NCBI GenBank assembly: GCA_023255285.1
Contig: JALRIY010000169.1
Span: forward strand, 1-5,030
Reading direction: 5' to 3'
DNA length: 5,030 nucleotides
Source: Algoriphagus sp.
GTDB lineage: Bacteria; Bacteroidota; Bacteroidia; Cytophagales; Cyclobacteriaceae
Position 1 is the first letter of the stretch, and each line of letters begins with the position of its first letter. Below are positions 1-4,817 of this stretch, one piece after another. Below the pieces are notes generated by a model. That model did no database searches. It saw only the letters and a list, made by a program, of their open reading frames with translations, and was not told where the DNA came from. A program made the position numbers and the translations under genes.

Positions 1-77
1 TTTTCATGAATTTAGGTTAGGAATTGGCCTTTCCTTCCAGCATCAATAAAAAGGAATATTCCAAAGCGATTTCCTTT
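1..77. repeat. Outer copy of exact 77-bp direct repeat
   Basis: These 77 bases are identical to 220-296; the match breaks at 78 (T) against 297 (A). The repeat may extend left of the window. In the inner copy it is the 3' end of the oligopeptidase B gene plus 16 bases downstream. This outer copy therefore holds only the last 19 or so sense codons and the stop of that gene (stop at 17-19), with no gene body attached. The copies are 219 bp apart. The perfect identity suggests a very recent duplication or an assembly artefact. Confidence 0.97.
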
Positions 78-134
78 TAGAAAGTGGACCATGTCGGCTT
101 TTTTACCATCATGGGCAATCAAGGCTATTTTCAT
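12..134 (-). pseudogene. mgsA: Truncated methylglyoxal synthase start fused out of frame to ptrB tail
   Basis: Read on the minus strand from ATG at 134, the first 19 codons (134 to 78) give MKIALIAHDGKKADMVHFL. This closely matches the N-terminus of methylglyoxal synthase (compare MKIALIAHDKKKQDMVQF in the Bacillus enzyme), which converts dihydroxyacetone phosphate to methylglyoxal in a glycolytic bypass. At 77/78 the sequence switches abruptly to the duplicated end of ptrB, read in a different frame. It continues for 21 unrelated residues and stops at 12-14, making a 40-residue chimera. The fragment keeps the N-terminal strand and the HDGKK phosphate-site region but lacks the catalytic Asp/His region and the rest of a roughly 120-150-residue enzyme, so it cannot be active. 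If the structure is a tandem duplication, an intact mgsA should lie just left of the window. I am confident in the family and less so in the cause of the break. Confidence 0.8.
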
Positions 135-160
135 GAATTGAAATGCAATAGGTTTGTCCT

Positions 161-168
161 CAAAGTTA
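161..168 (-). promoter_or_regulatory. Candidate Bacteroidota -7 box for mgsA
   Basis: On the minus strand this reads TAACTTTG, a full match to the Bacteroidota -7 consensus TAnnTTTG. It ends 26 bases before the methylglyoxal synthase ATG at 134, which would leave a leader of about 20 nt. No convincing TTTG -33 element is seen at the usual distance. An eight-base degenerate match can arise by chance, so this is a position-based inference. Confidence 0.4.
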
Positions 169-219
169 GGAAAATTTCAGTTTTTCTTGGGTTACTAAAC
201 CATGAATATCAAATGATTA

Positions 220-296
220 TTTTCATGAATTTAGGTTAGGAATTGGCCTTTCCTTCCAGCATCAATAAAAAGGAATATTCCAAAGCGATTTCCTTT
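220..296. repeat. Inner copy of exact 77-bp direct repeat (3' end of ptrB)
   Basis: Identical to 1-77. This copy is in its natural place: 236-296 are the last codons and stop of the oligopeptidase B gene, and 220-235 are downstream DNA. A 13-mer, ATTTTCATGAATT, occurs at the left edge of this copy (219-231) and also over the mgsA start codon (127-139). It could be relevant to the rearrangement or coincidental. Confidence 0.97.
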
Positions 297-2287
297 AATG
301 GATTAAATCGACCAGACGCGCCACCATGCCCTGCCTCCATATTAGTGAATAAAAGAAGTAGGTTTTGATCTGTTTTTAACTCGCGTAGCTTGGCTACCCA
401 TTTGGTCGGTTCCCAATATTGCACCTGGGAGTCATGTAGTCCAGAGGTCACCAATAGATTTGGATAAGACTGGGCAATGACATTGTCGTAAGGGGAATAG
501 GAGAGCATGTAGTCGTAGAATTCCTTTTCCTTGGGATTGCCCCATTCTTGAAACTCTCCTGTGGTCAGGGGAATGCTTTCATCCAGCATGGTGGTGACTA
601 CATCCACAAAGGGTACATTGGCGATGGCCCCGTGGAAAAGGTCTGGACGCATATTGATTACTGCACCTATCAGTAATCCACCCGCGCTGCCTCCCATGGC
701 ATACAGGTGCTTGGAAGAGGTGTATTTCTGCTGAACTAAGTGTTCTGCACAGGCGATAAAGTCAGTGAATGTGTTTTTCTTTTTCAGTAGTTTGCCGTCC
801 TCATACCAAGCTCTGCCTAAGTCTTCGCCTCCGCGGATGTGCGCAATGGCAAACACAAATCCTCGCTGCAGTAAACTCAATCGATTGGAGGAAAAGTAGG
901 CATCCATGCTGTACCCGTAGGATCCGTAAGCATAGAGGAGTACTGGATTTTTTCCGGTTTTGGAAAAAGTAGATTTCTGGTAGACCAAAGAGATGGGGAC
1001 AAGCACGCCATCTGCTGCTTTAGCCCAAATTCGCTCGGAATGGTAGGATTTGGGGTCGTGACCACCCACTACTTCTTGTTGTTTTAATAAGGTTCGCTGA
1101 CGAGTGACCATGTGGTAGTCGTAGACCGAACTCGGTGAAATAAGGGAATTGTACCCAAATCGCAATACCTCGGTTTCAAATTCGGGATTGGTGCCTACAT
1201 AAGCTGTGTAGGTTTCATCGTCAAAGGCTAGGAAATGACTTTCACCCTCTACTTCCCAGGGCTGGATGTTGATTTGAGTCAATCCATTACTTCGTTCTTG
1301 TGTGACGAGGAATTTGGAGAACAAATCAAAGTCTTCCAATAGGACTTCTGGGCGATGTGGGACTACGTCGACCCAATTTTTTTTACTAGGATTTGCTAAA
1401 GGAGCCTTGACCAATTTGAAATTTTGGGCTTGGTCGTTGGTACGGATATAGAAATAGTCTCCATAGTGGTCTGCTGCATATTCCAAATGGGGAATGCGAG
1501 GTTGTAGAATTTGAAAGCTTGCATTCGGTTGATCTGCTGGGATAAACTGGACCTCGGAACTGATCGTACTTTCAGAGTGGATAAGGATGAATTTTTCAGA
1601 TTTGGTTTTGTGGACTACACAAGAAAATTCCTCATCTAATTCTTCATAGATCAGAAGGTCTTCGATAATGGGAGACCCTAAAATGTGTTTGAAAACCTGA
1701 AAGGAGCGGAGTGTATCTGGATCCTGCTTTACATAAAAAATACTTTTTTGATCTGCAGCCCAAACAAAATTACCCGTCACCTCAGGAAGCTGATCCTTTA
1801 AAATTTCTTGGGTTGCTAGGTTTTTGAAGTGGATGGTATAAATCCGTCTACCCACCTCATCAGCAGCGAAAGCAAGTAGTTGCTGATTCGAGCTGCAGGT
1901 AGCCTGAACAACTTGGTAATAGCTTTTTCCTTCTGCTAGAATATTCACGTCCAGAATAATTTCCTCCTTTGCTTCGAGATTCCCTTGTTTGCGACAATAA
2001 ATCGGGTATTCGCTTCCTTTTTCGTATCGGGTGTACCAGAAATAGCCAGATTTGAAGTAGGGAACACTTTCGTCTTGATCTTTGATCCGAGCTTTCATCT
2101 CCTTAAAAAGTTCCTTTTGCAATCCTTCAGTAGATTTCATAACCTCCTTCAAGTAGGTGTTTTCCGCATTAAGGTATTCGATGACTTCTGGGTTTTCTCG
2201 ATCATTCATCCAATAATAGGAATCCTGCCTTTGGTGGCCATGAATTTCTAATAACTTTGATTTTTTTGGAGCTGAAGGACTTAGCAT
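236..2287 (-). CDS. ptrB: Oligopeptidase B (protease II), S9A family serine peptidase
   Basis: Oligopeptidase B cleaves after Arg or Lys in short peptides and is usually cytoplasmic. From the ATG at 2287 the product is 683 residues, close to the 686 of E. coli PtrB. The N-terminal part, roughly residues 1-400, is the beta-propeller and begins MLSPSAPKKSK, followed by a family-like HGHQRQDSYYWMND. The C-terminal alpha/beta-hydrolase domain carries MGGSAGG with nucleophile Ser534, the Asp619 motif GLHDSQVQYWEP and the His654 motif EAGHGG. These positions agree with the E. coli triad at 532/617/652. An in-frame ATG at 2356 would add 23 residues (MLHFSNLTKNPKISVTLHSKK...). I prefer 2287 because homology begins there. 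No signal peptide is visible. In the S1 region the E. coli stretch GEFEEWGNP reads GEFQEWGNP here. The 3' end is duplicated at 1-77. Function is very secure. Confidence 0.96.
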   Translation of the reverse strand: MLSPSAPKKSKLLEIHGHQRQDSYYWMNDRENPEVIEYLNAENTYLKEVMKSTEGLQKELFKEMKARIKDQDESVPYFKSGYFWYTRYEKGSEYPIYCRKQGNLEAKEEIILDVNILAEGKSYYQVVQATCSSNQQLLAFAADEVGRRIYTIHFKNLATQEILKDQLPEVTGNFVWAADQKSIFYVKQDPDTLRSFQVFKHILGSPIIEDLLIYEELDEEFSCVVHKTKSEKFILIHSESTISSEVQFIPADQPNASFQILQPRIPHLEYAADHYGDYFYIRTNDQAQNFKLVKAPLANPSKKNWVDVVPHRPEVLLEDFDLFSKFLVTQERSNGLTQINIQPWEVEGESHFLAFDDETYTAYVGTNPEFETEVLRFGYNSLISPSSVYDYHMVTRQRTLLKQQEVVGGHDPKSYHSERIWAKAADGVLVPISLVYQKSTFSKTGKNPVLLYAYGSYGYSMDAYFSSNRLSLLQRGFVFAIAHIRGGEDLGRAWYEDGKLLKKKNTFTDFIACAEHLVQQKYTSSKHLYAMGGSAGGLLIGAVINMRPDLFHGAIANVPFVDVVTTMLDESIPLTTGEFQEWGNPKEKEFYDYMLSYSPYDNVIAQSYPNLLVTSGLHDSQVQYWEPTKWVAKLRELKTDQNLLLLFTNMEAGHGGASGRFNPLKEIALEYSFLLMLEGKANS

Positions 2288-2364
2288 ATGCTTTTTTTTT
2301 GAGTGCAAGGTTACTGAAATTTTAGGATTTTTTGTGAGGTTGCTAAAGTGTAACACCTGTTTTT

Positions 2365-2372
2365 TAAGTTTG
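2365..2372 (+). promoter_or_regulatory. Possible plus-strand -7 box (TAAGTTTG)
   Basis: TAAGTTTG is a full match to the Bacteroidota TAnnTTTG box. A TTG at 2340-2342 lies 22 bases upstream, slightly longer than the usual 19-21. A transcript from here would have a leader of about 280 nt before mscL and would include all of structured repeat A in its folding orientation. The evidence is weak, because matches to this box are expected by chance in AT-rich DNA. Confidence 0.25.
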
Positions 2373-2491
2373 ATTTCGTTTAGTAATTCCGATTTATTTA
2401 GGGTATGGGATTGTTTTAAGCTGCAGAAATCATGGAAAGTCTGTACTTTGAGTTTGTTTAGGTTAGCCCGCAGGCTTCCTTCGATTATTTC

Positions 2492-2640
2492 AATTTGCTT
2501 ATCTGCTTTGCCCCAGTAACGAGAGAAAATGAGGTTTAAGGTTTATTTAGGTGAGCTGTGGGCAGTCGTCTGTCGATGATTTATTCGCAGAAATTCAAAG
2601 AAATCTTAGGTTACTGGTAAGATTGCGGGTAAGCATAATT
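2492..2640 (+). repeat. Structured repeat element A (hairpin-forming, MITE-like or RNA-like)
   Basis: This 149-base element has a diverged copy (B) at 4641-4809 in the same orientation. Shared blocks, in the same order in both, are TTATCTGCTTTG (2499-2510), AGGTTT (2532-2537), TGAGCT (2552-2557), CTGTCGATGATT (2570-2581), AATTCAAA (2592-2599) and TAAGATT (2618-2624). The ends pair: TGCTTATCTGC (2496-2506) with GCGGGTAAGCA (2625-2635) gives 11 pairs including two G-U. The helix extends through AATT on each side with one bulged T at 2636. A second, perfect 8-bp stem joins CCAGTAAC (2513-2520) to GTTACTGG (2610-2617). The element ends 21 bases before the mscL ATG, so it could shape that leader. 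The homology to B is seen directly. Function and family are unknown to me. Confidence 0.8.
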
Positions 2641-2661
2641 TCTAATTTAAAATCACTTTAT

Positions 2662-3072
2662 ATGTCTTTTTTTCAGCAGTTTAAAGAATTTGCCATTCGA
2701 GGGAATGTTTTGGATTTAGCAGTGGGGGTTATTATTGGCGGGGCTTTTGGAAAAATAGTTTCCTCATTTATCAATGATATAGTGATGCCTCCATTGGGTT
2801 TGCTGGTTGGGGGAGTAGATGTCAAGCACCTTAGTTTGGTCCTAAAGGAGGGGTATGTAGATTCTAAAGGTGCACTAGTTGAATCCGTTACCTTGAATTA
2901 TGGCATGTTTATCCAAAATGTCGTTGACTTTACCTTCATCGCCTTTGCTATTTTTGTGGCAATTAAAGGAATTCAAACTCTCAAAAAGAAAGAAGAAGTC
3001 TCTGAAGAAAAAGCAGTAGCCACACCAACCGAAAAATTGTTGGAAGAGATTCGAGATTTATTGAAGAAATAA
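2662..3072 (+). CDS. mscL: Large-conductance mechanosensitive channel MscL
   Basis: MscL is a homo-oligomeric (pentameric) inner-membrane channel that opens at high membrane tension and releases solutes during hypo-osmotic shock. The product is 136 residues, the same length as E. coli MscL. It begins MSFFQQFKEFAIRGN, the amphipathic N-terminal helix. TM1 follows at about residues 15-45 with the pore motif DLAVGVIIGGAFGKIV, then the conserved INDIVMPPLGLLVGG. After a periplasmic loop, TM2 at about 75-100 contains YGMFIQNVVDFTFIAFAIF. The C-terminus TPTEKLLEEIRDLLKK matches the family's cytoplasmic helix. An upstream in-frame GTG at 2551 would add 37 non-homologous residues encoded by structured repeat A, so I chose the ATG at 2662. 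No clear Shine-Dalgarno is seen. A hairpin terminator follows the stop directly. Confidence 0.97.
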   Translation: MSFFQQFKEFAIRGNVLDLAVGVIIGGAFGKIVSSFINDIVMPPLGLLVGGVDVKHLSLVLKEGYVDSKGALVESVTLNYGMFIQNVVDFTFIAFAIFVAIKGIQTLKKKEEVSEEKAVATPTEKLLEEIRDLLKK

Positions 3073-3098
3073 AAGCTCCTTCAATCAAGAAGGAGCTT
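3073..3098. terminator. Bidirectional intrinsic terminator between mscL and the sigma operon
   Basis: A perfect 10-bp stem, AAGCTCCTTC (3073-3082) with GAAGGAGCTT (3089-3098), closes a six-base loop directly after the mscL stop. On the minus strand the stem is followed by TTTTATTTCTT, a good U-rich tract, so it should end transcripts of the three-gene operon arriving from the right, whose last stop is at 3119-3121. On the plus strand the following bases (AGTAGTAGTTAAATG) are a poorer U-tract. Termination of mscL is plausible but weaker. Confidence 0.85.
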
Positions 3099-3118
3099 AG
3101 TAGTAGTTAAATGTTGGT

Positions 3119-3556
3119 TTAATTTCCTTTTGGTCGTCCGCGATCATACAGGTGCCGATTAAAGTCCCTGGCAATATTTTGAAGCAACAGCAGTTGTTTG
3201 TAGGTCAGCACCTTGGCCGCATCTGCCACAAATATTTTTTCATCTTGAACCAATTTCTGCTGGATTTGCAGTTTTTGTTGGATTCGAGACTTGGCTTCCT
3301 CTTCGCTCATGTTTTCTACACCTCTACTAAGGTCTCCCATGGTCCGCATGGAGGCTTCTCTGGATTCGGTGAAGGAATTGAATAGGGGCCAAAATTTCTC
3401 GGCTTGCTCTGTCTTTAAATTGATTCGTGTAGTGATGAAGGCGATCCGAGCTGCTTGCAAGCGTTCTGGATCTACAGGCTGTCCCTTTCGCTGTGCGAAA
3501 GTAAGACTTGATCCAGCCATAAAGAGTAGGAGTAAATAGATTTTTAGTGCTTTCAT
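3119..3556 (-). CDS. Secreted Spy/CpxP-like protein of an ECF sigma operon
   Basis: This is a 145-residue protein, probably exported to the periplasm. It begins MKALKIYLLLLFMAGSSLTFAQ, a typical signal peptide with likely cleavage near residue 20-21. The mature part is mainly helical and charged. A stretch at about residues 46-60 (INLKTEQAEKFWPLFN) resembles the LTxxQ-type motif of Spy/CpxP-like proteins, and a second similar motif is VLTYKQLLLLQ at about 116-126. Relatives in Bacteroidota are often labelled 'sensor of ECF-type sigma factor', a name based on gene context. The ATG at 3589 would place 11 residues before the signal peptide and overlap the upstream gene, so I chose 3556, five bases after that gene's stop. 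It is the last gene of the operon, followed by the hairpin at 3073-3098. A chaperone or sensor role is an inference. Confidence 0.82.
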   Translation of the reverse strand: MKALKIYLLLLFMAGSSLTFAQRKGQPVDPERLQAARIAFITTRINLKTEQAEKFWPLFNSFTESREASMRTMGDLSRGVENMSEEEAKSRIQQKLQIQQKLVQDEKIFVADAAKVLTYKQLLLLQNIARDFNRHLYDRGRPKGN

Positions 3557-3561
3557 AGGAA

Positions 3562-3915
3562 TTAAAACCAGGTTTCTTCTTCTGTCCATAAGGGAGCTGT
3601 TTTAGCGTATTCTTCTTCAATAATTTGATCTAATAGTTGGTTGGGATCCTCAGCCAAACTCAAGACATCTTGTGCGCTCCAGTGACCGCTTTCAATATAA
3701 AGCAACACTTCCTCTTCAGCAGTTAAAGGAAGCGTAGTCGAACTAGTTCCCCCAAACTGCCACCAGCCAAGACTTAGCAGTACCACGGCTGCTGATGCCC
3801 AATACCAGTTTGGAAATGAATCTTTAACTTTTACCTGAGAAAGTATTCGGTCAGGAAGCTCCTCGAAGTAATTGTCTGGTGTAGTGAAAGGTTTTTGTTT
3901 AGGTAGCTGATGCAT
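3562..3915 (-). CDS. One-pass membrane protein, putative anti-sigma factor
   Basis: This 117-residue protein has a cytoplasmic-looking N-terminus containing TPDNYFEELPDRIL (about residues 12-25). That motif recurs in small Bacteroidota membrane proteins encoded beside ECF sigma factors. One hydrophobic segment lies at about 37-54 (NWYWASAAVVLLSLGWW). The C-terminal part, about 64-117, is acidic (for example TAEEEVLLY, IIEEEYAKTAPLWTEEETWF) and would lie on the far side of the membrane. No zinc-binding HxxxCxxC anti-sigma motif is present, so it is not a classical ZAS-domain protein. It starts 32 bases after the sigma gene stop and ends five bases before the Spy-like gene, so all three are probably one transcript. 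The anti-sigma role is inferred from position and topology only. Confidence 0.75.
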   Translation of the reverse strand: MHQLPKQKPFTTPDNYFEELPDRILSQVKVKDSFPNWYWASAAVVLLSLGWWQFGGTSSTTLPLTAEEEVLLYIESGHWSAQDVLSLAEDPNQLLDQIIEEEYAKTAPLWTEEETWF

Positions 3916-3934
3916 ACTTGGGTTAGACTTTATA

Positions 3935-3945
3935 AAAGAGTAAGG
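3935..3945 (-). promoter_or_regulatory. 11-bp motif (CCTTACTCTTT) before the anti-sigma gene
   Basis: On the minus strand CCTTACTCTTT sits in the 32-base gap between the sigma gene stop and the start of the membrane-protein gene, 19 bases before its ATG at 3915. The same 11 bases occur before the sigma gene at 4530-4540, and in both places a GAATAAA lies a few bases upstream. It may be an operator, promoter part or translation signal shared by the two genes. The role is unknown. Confidence 0.4.
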
Positions 3946-3947
3946 GT

Positions 3948-4496
3948 TTATTCTTGGAGTAAGGATTGTTCAATTTTTTTTACGGCATGGTGGTAACTGG
4001 CCTTTAATGCCCCGATACTTGTGCCTGTTATTTTTGAGATCTCTTCATAACTCAAATCCTCCTCATACTTCAGAAGAAATACAAGACGTTGTTTATCCGG
4101 AAGTTTTAGCAAAGACTTTTGAAGTTTGGCCTGGATCTCATCCCCGCTCAACGTTGCACTTGAGTCGACATAAGATTCTAATTTTTCTTGGTGATCGTCT
4201 ACCGAAAAGAAGTAGCGTTTTTTCTTTTTTTCAAGAAAAGTTAAAGATTCGTTGGTAGCAATTCGGTAGAGCCAGGTAAAGAGGGAAGAATTTCCCTCAA
4301 AACGATCCAAGGCCTTATAGGCTTTAATAAAGGTGATTTGAGTCAGGTCATCGGCATCCTCATGAATCAGGACCATCCTTCTAATAATTTGATAGATAGG
4401 TTTTTGGTAAATTTCAATGAACCGTCTAAATCCTATTTCTCGGGTAAATGGAGCGCGTATTTGTGCTAGAAGTTCTTTTTCGTTTACCTGATTCAT
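3948..4496 (-). CDS. ECF (sigma-70 family, group 4) RNA polymerase sigma factor
   Basis: This 182-residue product directs RNA polymerase to stress-specific promoters. It has the two-domain ECF layout. Region 2 at about residues 25-92 includes HEDADDLTQITFIKAYKAL (core-binding and -10 recognition) and FTWLYRIATNESLTFLEKKKK. A variable linker at about 95-120 follows. Region 4 at about 122-175 contains LPDKQRLVFLLKYEEDLSYEEI and the helix-turn-helix SKITGTSIGALKASYHHAVKK for -35 recognition. It lacks regions 1.1 and 3, as expected, and has no C-terminal extension. The start at 4496 gives a normal ECF length. It is the first gene of a three-gene minus-strand operon, with the membrane protein 32 bases downstream. 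Autoregulation is common for such factors, and the 11-bp repeat in its leader could be involved. Family assignment is secure; regulon and signal are unknown. Confidence 0.95.
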   Translation of the reverse strand: MNQVNEKELLAQIRAPFTREIGFRRFIEIYQKPIYQIIRRMVLIHEDADDLTQITFIKAYKALDRFEGNSSLFTWLYRIATNESLTFLEKKKKRYFFSVDDHQEKLESYVDSSATLSGDEIQAKLQKSLLKLPDKQRLVFLLKYEEDLSYEEISKITGTSIGALKASYHHAVKKIEQSLLQE

Positions 4497-4529
4497 TGGG
4501 AATTAGACCTTGGAAACTCAACATGGTTT

Positions 4530-4560
4530 AAAGAGTAAGGAGTGTATTTATTCCCTTACT
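4530..4560 (-). promoter_or_regulatory. Operator-like inverted repeat and 11-bp motif before the sigma gene
   Basis: AGTAAGG (4534-4540) and CCTTACT (4554-4560) form a 7-bp inverted repeat with a 13-base spacer. Its left arm overlaps the 11-bp motif CCTTACTCTTT (minus strand, 4530-4540), which is repeated before the next gene at 3935-3945. The motif lies 33 bases before the sigma ATG. The arrangement suits a binding site for a dimeric regulator or an autoregulated promoter region. It is too short to be sure. Confidence 0.4.
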
Positions 4561-4640
4561 TCCAATTTCAACTAGATGAACGTACATTATCGGCCAGGAA
4601 TATTCTTAACTTAGATTTTTTCAAAGCGCTATTTACTTAA

Positions 4641-4809
4641 TCTGATTATCTGCTTTGTCACCAGTGAGCAAAGAAAAATAAGGTTTGAAGTTCATTTTAA
4701 TGAGCTATGGTGTGTGTATTGTCGACTGCCTACAGATCGAGGACTGTCGATGATTATCCGAAGTAATTCAAATATTTTTTAGCTACTGATAAGATTTCGG
4801 GTAATCAGA
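4641..4809 (+). repeat. Structured repeat element B (second copy, hairpin-forming)
   Basis: This is a diverged 169-base copy of element A in the same orientation. It is longer mainly through about 20 extra bases around 4717-4740. Its ends pair perfectly: TCTGATTATCTG (4641-4652) with CGGGTAATCAGA (4798-4809), 12 pairs with two G-U at the same places as in A. Inner stems are CAGT/AGC (4662-4669, bulged G4666) with GCT/ACTG (4782-4788), AAAAATA (4674-4680) with TATTTTT (4773-4779), and TTTGAA (4684-4689) with TTCAAA (4767-4772). An apical mini-hairpin pairs ATCGA (4736-4740) with TCGAT (4747-4751). ACTTAA flanks both sides (4635-4640, 4812-4817), possibly a target-site duplication with two extra bases. 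It ends eight bases before the stop of the universal stress protein gene and could act as that gene's 3' hairpin. Confidence 0.8.
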
Positions 4810-4817
4810 TCACTTAA

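Larger units (their letters stand above)
2288..2661. other. Divergent intergenic region between ptrB and mscL
   Basis: This 374-base spacer separates the divergent ptrB and mscL genes and must hold both promoters. For ptrB the best minus-strand candidate is TAACCTTG at 2306-2313, one mismatch from TAnnTTTG and only about 20 bases before the ATG at 2287. If real, it supports that start over the one at 2356. The mscL-proximal part (2492-2640) is structured repeat A. The middle part (about 2375-2490) is AT-rich, and I see no gene, tRNA or clear signal in it. Confidence 0.6.
4497..4817. other. Intergenic region upstream of the sigma operon
   Basis: This 321-base spacer lies between the universal stress protein stop and the sigma factor start, both on the minus strand. 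The sigma-proximal part holds the 11-bp motif and inverted repeat at 4530-4560. The distal part is structured repeat B (4641-4809). I find no exact minus-strand TAnnTTTG box here, which would fit an operon read by an alternative sigma factor but does not show it. The stretch 4561-4640 holds nothing I can name. Confidence 0.6.

Noticed and set aside
2288..2356. Upstream ATG extending oligopeptidase B by 23 residues
   Set aside because: Oligopeptidase B homology begins at the ATG at 2287, the resulting 683 residues fit the family, and the catalytic residue numbering then agrees with E. coli to within two.
769..2519. Plus-strand and other-frame open readings inside the oligopeptidase B gene and its leader
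   Set aside because: They lie opposite or overlapping a strongly conserved gene, have unlikely composition and no recognisable domains.
2492..2640. Integron attC site
   Set aside because: The imperfect palindrome is the right size, but the ends do not match the RYYYAAC/GTTRRRY core sites and no integrase or cassette array is present.
2551..2661. GTG-initiated 37-residue N-terminal extension of MscL
   Set aside because: The extra residues have no counterpart in MscL, whose homology starts at MSFFQQFKEF. The DNA belongs to structured repeat A, and the total length from 2662 equals the E. coli protein.
3557..3589. Upstream ATG extending the Spy-like protein by 11 residues
   Set aside because: It would put MDRRRNLVLIP before a well-formed signal peptide and overlap the preceding gene. 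The start at 3556 leaves a clean five-base gap.
3152..4258. Plus-strand open readings opposite the sigma operon, and a shifted-frame minus reading at 3327-3620
   Set aside because: They overlap three coherent genes with domain or signal-peptide evidence and show no family features themselves.
2492..4809. Composite transposon bounded by elements A and B
   Set aside because: The copies are in the same orientation, are strongly diverged, and the genes between them are ordinary chromosomal genes with no transposase.
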